DNA of 34,174 nucleotides from Actinomycetes bacterium (GTDB lineage Bacteria; Actinomycetota; Actinomycetes; Mycobacteriales; Mycobacteriaceae): contig JAEWRC010000217.1 of assembly GCA_023460175.1 (NCBI GenBank), positions 1 through 34,174 of the forward strand, in the 5' to 3' direction. The position numbers were made by a program, and so were the translations under genes. Positions 30,607 to 34,174 of the stretch are shown here, one piece after another. Under the pieces are notes generated by a model that worked only from the letters and a program-made list of their open reading frames with translations, ran no database searches and had not been told where the DNA came from. The first letter of the stretch is position 1; the number at the start of each line of letters is the position of its first letter.

Positions 30607-31359
30607 GTGAGCAGATTCGACAACAAGGTCGGCATCGTCACCGGCGCCGGCGGCGGCATCGGGCAGGCCTACGCCGAGGCGTTGGCCCGCGAGGGTGCGG
30701 CGGTGGTGGTCGCCGACATCAATCTCGAGGGCGCCCAGAAGGTCGCCGACGGGATCAAGGGGGAGGGCGGCACGGCGCTGGCCCTGCCTGTCGACGTCTC
30801 CGACCCCGATTCGGCCAAGGAGATGGCCGACCGCACGCTGGCCGAGTTCGGCGGCATCGACTACCTGGTCAACAACGCCGCGATCTTCGGCGGCATGAAG
30901 CTGGACTTCCTGGTCACCGTCGACCCGGAGTACTACCGCAAGTTCATGAGCGTCAACCTCGACGGGGCGCTGTGGTGCACGCGGGCGGTCTACAAGAAGA
31001 TGGCCAAGCGCGGCGGCGGCGCGATCGTCAACCAGTCCTCCACGGCGGCCTGGCTGTACTCCAACTTCTACGGCCTGGCCAAGACCGGCGTCAACGGCCT
31101 GACCCAGCAACTGTCCCGCGAACTGGGCGGGCAGAACATCCGGATCAACGCCATCGCGCCCGGGCCCATCGACACCGAGGCCAACCGGACCACCACCCCG
31201 CAAGAGATCGTCGCCGACATCGTCAAGGGACTCCCGTTGTCGCGCATGGGCACTCCTGAGGATCTGGTCGGTATGTGCCTGTTCCTGCTCTCCGACGAGG
31301 CGTCCTGGATCACCGGGCAGATCTTCAACGTCGACGGCGGACAGATCATCCGGTCATGA
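30607..31359 (+). CDS. short-chain dehydrogenase/reductase (Rv0769-like)
   Basis: A 250-residue classical SDR with TGAGGGIG near residue 13, Asp in VVVADINLEG (suggesting NAD), LVNNAAIFGG, the catalytic Ser in NQSSTAAW and YGLAK, and a closing GQIFNVDGG. It should oxidise a secondary alcohol, perhaps a beta-hydroxy intermediate. The GTG at 30607 has GAGGAG 5 bases upstream. It is the second gene of the rightward operon, and its stop overlaps the next ATG (ATGA, 31356-31359). Confidence 0.94.
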   Translation: MSRFDNKVGIVTGAGGGIGQAYAEALAREGAAVVVADINLEGAQKVADGIKGEGGTALALPVDVSDPDSAKEMADRTLAEFGGIDYLVNNAAIFGGMKLDFLVTVDPEYYRKFMSVNLDGALWCTRAVYKKMAKRGGGAIVNQSSTAAWLYSNFYGLAKTGVNGLTQQLSRELGGQNIRINAIAPGPIDTEANRTTTPQEIVADIVKGLPLSRMGTPEDLVGMCLFLLSDEASWITGQIFNVDGGQIIRS

Positions 31360-32210
31360 GCAGCGAACTGAAACTGGGATTCATCGGCCTCGGCAACATG
31401 GGGGCGCCGATCGCCAAGCGGCTGCTCGACTGGCCGGGCGGCCTGATCGTGTTCGACCTGCGCGCCGGGGCCATGGCGCCGTTCGTCGAGGCCGGCGCCA
31501 CCGCGGCCGCGGCCGTCACCGACGTCGCCGACGCCGATCTGATCAGCGTCGTGGTCCTCAACGACGAGCAGGTCCGGGACGTGGTGGGGCAGTTGGCCGG
31601 CCGCGCCAAGCCGGGCACCGTGATCGCGATCCACTCCACCATCAGCGACACCACCGCCGCCGAACTTGCCGAGCAGTACACCGAGATCCACGTCATCGAT
31701 GCGCCCGTCAGCGGCGGTGCCGGGGCCGCGGAGAAGGGCGAGATGGCAACCATGGTGGGCGCCGACCGCCCGGTGTACGAGCGGATCAAGCCCGCCTTCA
31801 AGCAGTGGGCCTCGATGGTGATCCACGCCGGCGCCCCCGGGGCGGGCACCCGGATGAAGCTGGCGCGCAACATGTTGACCTTCACCTCGTATGCGGCGGC
31901 CTGCGAGGCGATGAAGCTTGCCGAACAGGCCGGCCTGGACGTGCAGGCCCTGGGCCGGGTGGTCCGCCACACCGATGCGCTCACCGGCGGGCCCGGGGCG
32001 ATCATGGTGCGCGAGAACATGTCCGATCTCGGCGCCGACCACTGGCTCTACGAGGCGTTCTCCCACACCCGCGGGCTGGGGGAGAAGGACCTGAGCCTGG
32101 CGCTGGGGCTGGGCCAGACCCTCGACGTCGACCTGCCGCTGGCCGAGGTGGCGCTACAGAACCTGGCCGCCGGACTCGGCGTTCCCCACGACGCGCAAGC
32201 GAAGGAGTGA
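31356..32210 (+). CDS. 3-hydroxyisobutyrate dehydrogenase-family NAD(P)-dependent oxidoreductase
   Basis: A 284-residue beta-hydroxyacid dehydrogenase. It has the Rossmann loop GFIGLGNMGAPIAKRLL at residues 8-24, the substrate motif DAPVSGGAGAAEKGEMATMV and the catalytic Lys in GTRMKLARNML. It oxidises a 3-hydroxy acid (or reduces the semialdehyde) derived from the pathway substrate; the exact acid is unknown. The Rv0770 position is conserved. Its ATG overlaps the SDR stop and it ends 7 bases before the next gene, which has GAAGGAG-like sequence ahead of it. Confidence 0.93.
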   Translation: MSSELKLGFIGLGNMGAPIAKRLLDWPGGLIVFDLRAGAMAPFVEAGATAAAAVTDVADADLISVVVLNDEQVRDVVGQLAGRAKPGTVIAIHSTISDTTAAELAEQYTEIHVIDAPVSGGAGAAEKGEMATMVGADRPVYERIKPAFKQWASMVIHAGAPGAGTRMKLARNMLTFTSYAAACEAMKLAEQAGLDVQALGRVVRHTDALTGGPGAIMVRENMSDLGADHWLYEAFSHTRGLGEKDLSLALGLGQTLDVDLPLAEVALQNLAAGLGVPHDAQAKE

Positions 32211-32217
32211 AGCACTG

Positions 32218-32667
32218 ATGAGCACCGACGACATCCGCCGGCGGGGTCTGGCGAAGATGAACGAGGTCTACGGCTGGGAGATGCCCGACATCGAGGGCGA
32301 CCCTTACTTCGACCTGACCGTGGACCACCTGTTCGGCGACATCTGGAACCGCCCCGGCCTGACGATGCGCGAGAAGCGCATCATGACGCTGACCGCCGTG
32401 ACGGCCGTCGGCCGCCAGGACCTCGCCGAGATCCAGGTCAACGCCGCCATGCTCAACGGCGAACTCGACCACACCGAGCTCAAGGAGATCGCGGTCTTCC
32501 TGACCCAGTACCTCGGCTTCCCGCTGGGCTCCGGCCTGAACGGCACCGTCGACAAGGTGGCCAACAATCGCCGCAAGGCCGCGGAGCGCGGCCAGGGCGA
32601 GGACAAGCGGGCCAACGTCAACGCCGCGGTCAAGATGAGCAGCGGACGCACCCTCGACGAACAGTGA
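32218..32667 (+). CDS. carboxymuconolactone decarboxylase-family protein without cysteines
   Basis: A 149-residue protein of the CMD/AhpD fold: helices REKRIMTLTAVTAVGRQDLA and LDHTELKEIAVFLTQYLGFP are typical of gamma-carboxymuconolactone decarboxylases. It contains no cysteine at all, so an AhpD-type CxxC peroxidase function is ruled out, leaving a decarboxylase, isomerase or binding role. It is the last gene of the rightward operon (Rv0771 position). The ATG is 7 bases after the previous stop. Confidence 0.9.
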   Translation: MSTDDIRRRGLAKMNEVYGWEMPDIEGDPYFDLTVDHLFGDIWNRPGLTMREKRIMTLTAVTAVGRQDLAEIQVNAAMLNGELDHTELKEIAVFLTQYLGFPLGSGLNGTVDKVANNRRKAAERGQGEDKRANVNAAVKMSSGRTLDEQ

Positions 32668-32701
32668 CCCGCGCGGTTCGGTGGCCGGGTGAGCGGGCAG
32701 A

Positions 32702-32707
32702 TAGGGT
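32702..32707 (+). promoter_or_regulatory. -10 element of purD (leaderless)
   Basis: TAGGGT (TANNNT) ends 8 bases before the GTG of purD, and no Shine-Dalgarno sequence precedes it. Confidence 0.45.
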
Positions 32708-32715
32708 GATGCCCT

Positions 32716-33984
32716 GTGCACGTCCTCGTCATTGGTTCCGGTGCCCGCGAACACGCGCTGCTGCTGGCGCTCAAGCGTGATCCGCAGGTCAGCGGCCTTT
32801 CGGTAGCCCCCGGCAACGCCGGCACGGCCCGCATCGCCCAGCAGCACGACGTGGACGTCAGCTCCGCGGACGCCGTCGTCGCGCTGGCCCGCAAGGTCGG
32901 CGCCGACCTGGTGGTCATCGGGCCGGAGGTGCCGCTGGTGCTCGGGGTCGCCGACGCCGTGCGCGCCGCGGGCATCGCCTGCTTCGGGCCCGGCAAGGAC
33001 GCGGCCCGAATCGAGGGCTCCAAGGCCTTCGCCAAGGACGTCATGACGGCGGCGGGCGTGCGGACCGCAACCAGCGAGATCGTCGACAACCCGGGCCACC
33101 TGGACTCGGCCCTGGGCCGCTTCGGGCCGGCCGTCGGCCAGCGCGCCTGGGTGGTCAAGGACGACGGACTGGCCGCCGGCAAGGGCGTCGTGGTCACCGA
33201 CGACCGGGCCGCGGCGCGCGCGCACGCCGCGGGTCTGCTCGACGACGGCCACCCCGTGTTGCTGGAGTCGTTCCTCGACGGGCCGGAGGTCTCGCTGTTC
33301 TGCGTGGTCGACGGCGAGACCGTGGTGCCGCTGCTGCCCGCGCAGGACTTCAAGCGCGTCGGCGACGGCGACACCGGTCCCAACACCGGCGGAATGGGCG
33401 CCTACGCCCCGCTGCCCTGGCTGCCCGACGACATCACCCGCCAGATCGTCGACGACGTGGTCAAACCCGTTGCCGCCGAGATGGTCCGGCGCGGCTGCCC
33501 GTTCTCCGGCCTGCTCTACGCGGGGTTGGCGATCACCTCGGCGGGTCCGGCGGTGGTGGAGTTCAACTGCCGGTTCGGCGACCCGGAAACCCAGTCGGTG
33601 CTCGCGCTGCTCGAATCCCCGCTCGGTGAGCTTCTGCACGCCGCGGCCACCGGCACCCTCGACCGGGTCGAGCCGCTGCGGTGGCACCCCGGATCGGCCG
33701 TGACCGTCGTCATCGCCGCCGAGAACTACCCGGGCCGACCGCGGATCGGCGATGTCATCACCGGCGCGGAGACCGACGCGGTGCTGCACGCCGGTACCGC
33801 CCGCCGGGAGGACGGCGCGGTGGTGTCCTCCGGGGGCCGGGTGCTCGCGGTCGTCGGCACCGGCGCCGACCTGTCGGCGGCGCGCGCGGCGGCCTACGCC
33901 ACGGTCGGGTCGGTTCGGTTGCCGGGCAGTCACTTTCGCTCCGACATCGGCCTGCGCGCCGAGCAGGGCGAAATCTCCGTCTGA
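32716..33984 (+). CDS. purD: phosphoribosylamine-glycine ligase (GAR synthetase, PurD)
   Basis: A 422-residue ATP-grasp ligase for the second step of de novo purine synthesis, joining glycine to phosphoribosylamine with ATP. The N-domain opens VHVLVIGSGAREHALLLALK. GPEVPLVLGVAD, GSKAFAKDVM, the ATP-grasp stretch WVVKDDGLAAGKGVVV, the glycine-rich TGPNTGGMGAYAP and the metal-site VEFNCRFGDPETQ follow. The length is standard. The GTG at 32716 is preferred because the protein begins at the family's conserved start. It has its own promoter and marks the housekeeping edge of the cluster, as Rv0772 does. Confidence 0.97.
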   Translation: MHVLVIGSGAREHALLLALKRDPQVSGLSVAPGNAGTARIAQQHDVDVSSADAVVALARKVGADLVVIGPEVPLVLGVADAVRAAGIACFGPGKDAARIEGSKAFAKDVMTAAGVRTATSEIVDNPGHLDSALGRFGPAVGQRAWVVKDDGLAAGKGVVVTDDRAAARAHAAGLLDDGHPVLLESFLDGPEVSLFCVVDGETVVPLLPAQDFKRVGDGDTGPNTGGMGAYAPLPWLPDDITRQIVDDVVKPVAAEMVRRGCPFSGLLYAGLAITSAGPAVVEFNCRFGDPETQSVLALLESPLGELLHAAATGTLDRVEPLRWHPGSAVTVVIAAENYPGRPRIGDVITGAETDAVLHAGTARREDGAVVSSGGRVLAVVGTGADLSAARAAAYATVGSVRLPGSHFRSDIGLRAEQGEISV

Positions 33985-33998
33985 GGCGTCCGAACGCC
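33985..33998 (+). terminator. short hairpin after purD
   Basis: GGCGT-CCGA-ACGCC begins on the base after the purD stop. A stem of only 5 bp without a T-tract makes it a weak terminator candidate. Confidence 0.35.
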
Positions 33999-34085
33999 CG
34001 TTCCGCCCCGCCGCGATGACCGGTGCGGTATGACTTACAGTTGAGCCGCCCATTGATGTGATCGGCGCCACTGTAGGGAGTCAAC

Positions 34086-34174
34086 GTGGCTGCAACCACC
34101 GCCGAGCGGTTTGCCGGTAAGCACGCGATCGTGACCGGCGCCGGGTCGGGGATCGGCGCCGCGCTGTGCCGGGC
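34086..34174 (+). CDS. short-chain dehydrogenase/reductase (partial, cut by window end)
   Basis: The first 29 codons, from a GTG with GGGAG about 8 bases upstream, encode an SDR N-terminus with the cofactor loop TGAGSGIG near residues 18-25. The rest lies beyond the window. A TACAGT at 34036-34041 could be its -10. Nothing can be said about substrate. Confidence 0.85.
   Translation, partial: MAATTAERFAGKHAIVTGAGSGIGAALCR

Overview
The window is high-GC actinobacterial DNA and almost certainly comes from a mycobacterium, probably a fast-growing Mycolicibacterium-like species. The evidence is gene content and order. A mce4-type operon tail meets otsA convergently, as in M. tuberculosis Rv3493c-Rv3492c/Rv3490. 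Positions 19247-33984 follow the M. tuberculosis order Rv0756c-phoP-phoR-HIT-adhB-Rv0762c-ferredoxin-cyp51-Rv0765c-cyp123-tetR-aldA-Rv0769-Rv0770-Rv0771-purD, apart from a missing Rv0760c (SnoaL/ketosteroid-isomerase-like) counterpart. Names and order come from memory of those proteins; no search was run.

Layout. 1-1151: two Mce-associated membrane proteins, the tail of an operon entering from the left. 1165-2796: otsA (trehalose-6-phosphate synthase) and a 54-residue leader gene, minus strand. 2908-6580: plus-strand lipid-type genes, namely a crotonase without its catalytic glutamates, an SDR and an MFS transporter behind a perfect KstR-type operator, and a small secreted protein. 6582-16257: a complete minus-strand yrbEA-yrbEB-mceA-F operon plus three distal genes (one Mce-associated membrane protein, two exported proteins). 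Its promoter region carries a good IdeR-like iron box. 16418-19078: an accessory block with an SRPBCC protein, a methyltransferase, DoxX and an ECF sigma factor with a SnoaL tail. 19057-19131: tRNA-Thr(TGT). 19247-22734: a protein built on eleven 10-residue repeats, divergent phoP/phoR with a PhoP box between them, and a HIT protein. 22829-32667: two divergent oxidation operons around a TetR regulator. 32716-33984: purD. 34086-end: the start of another SDR.

How the parts fit. Both operons flanking the TetR gene look like parts of one oxidative route for a hydrophobic substrate. Leftward are CYP123, an SDR, CYP51, its ferredoxin, a SnoaL-fold protein and a zinc alcohol dehydrogenase. Rightward are an aldehyde dehydrogenase, an SDR, a 3-hydroxyisobutyrate-dehydrogenase-type enzyme and a carboxymuconolactone-decarboxylase-family protein. 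Two near-identical palindromes (28857-28870 and 29013-29026) sit on the two divergent promoters and are the likely TetR operators. On the left, the mce4 tail and the KstR operator suggest sterol or lipid uptake and catabolism, while the second Mce operon may answer to iron. Several genes have a TANNNT -10 element 6-8 bases before the start codon, the arrangement of leaderless mycobacterial mRNAs.

No insertion sequence, CRISPR array, integrase or phage gene was seen. No gene-free stretch exceeds about 200 bases.
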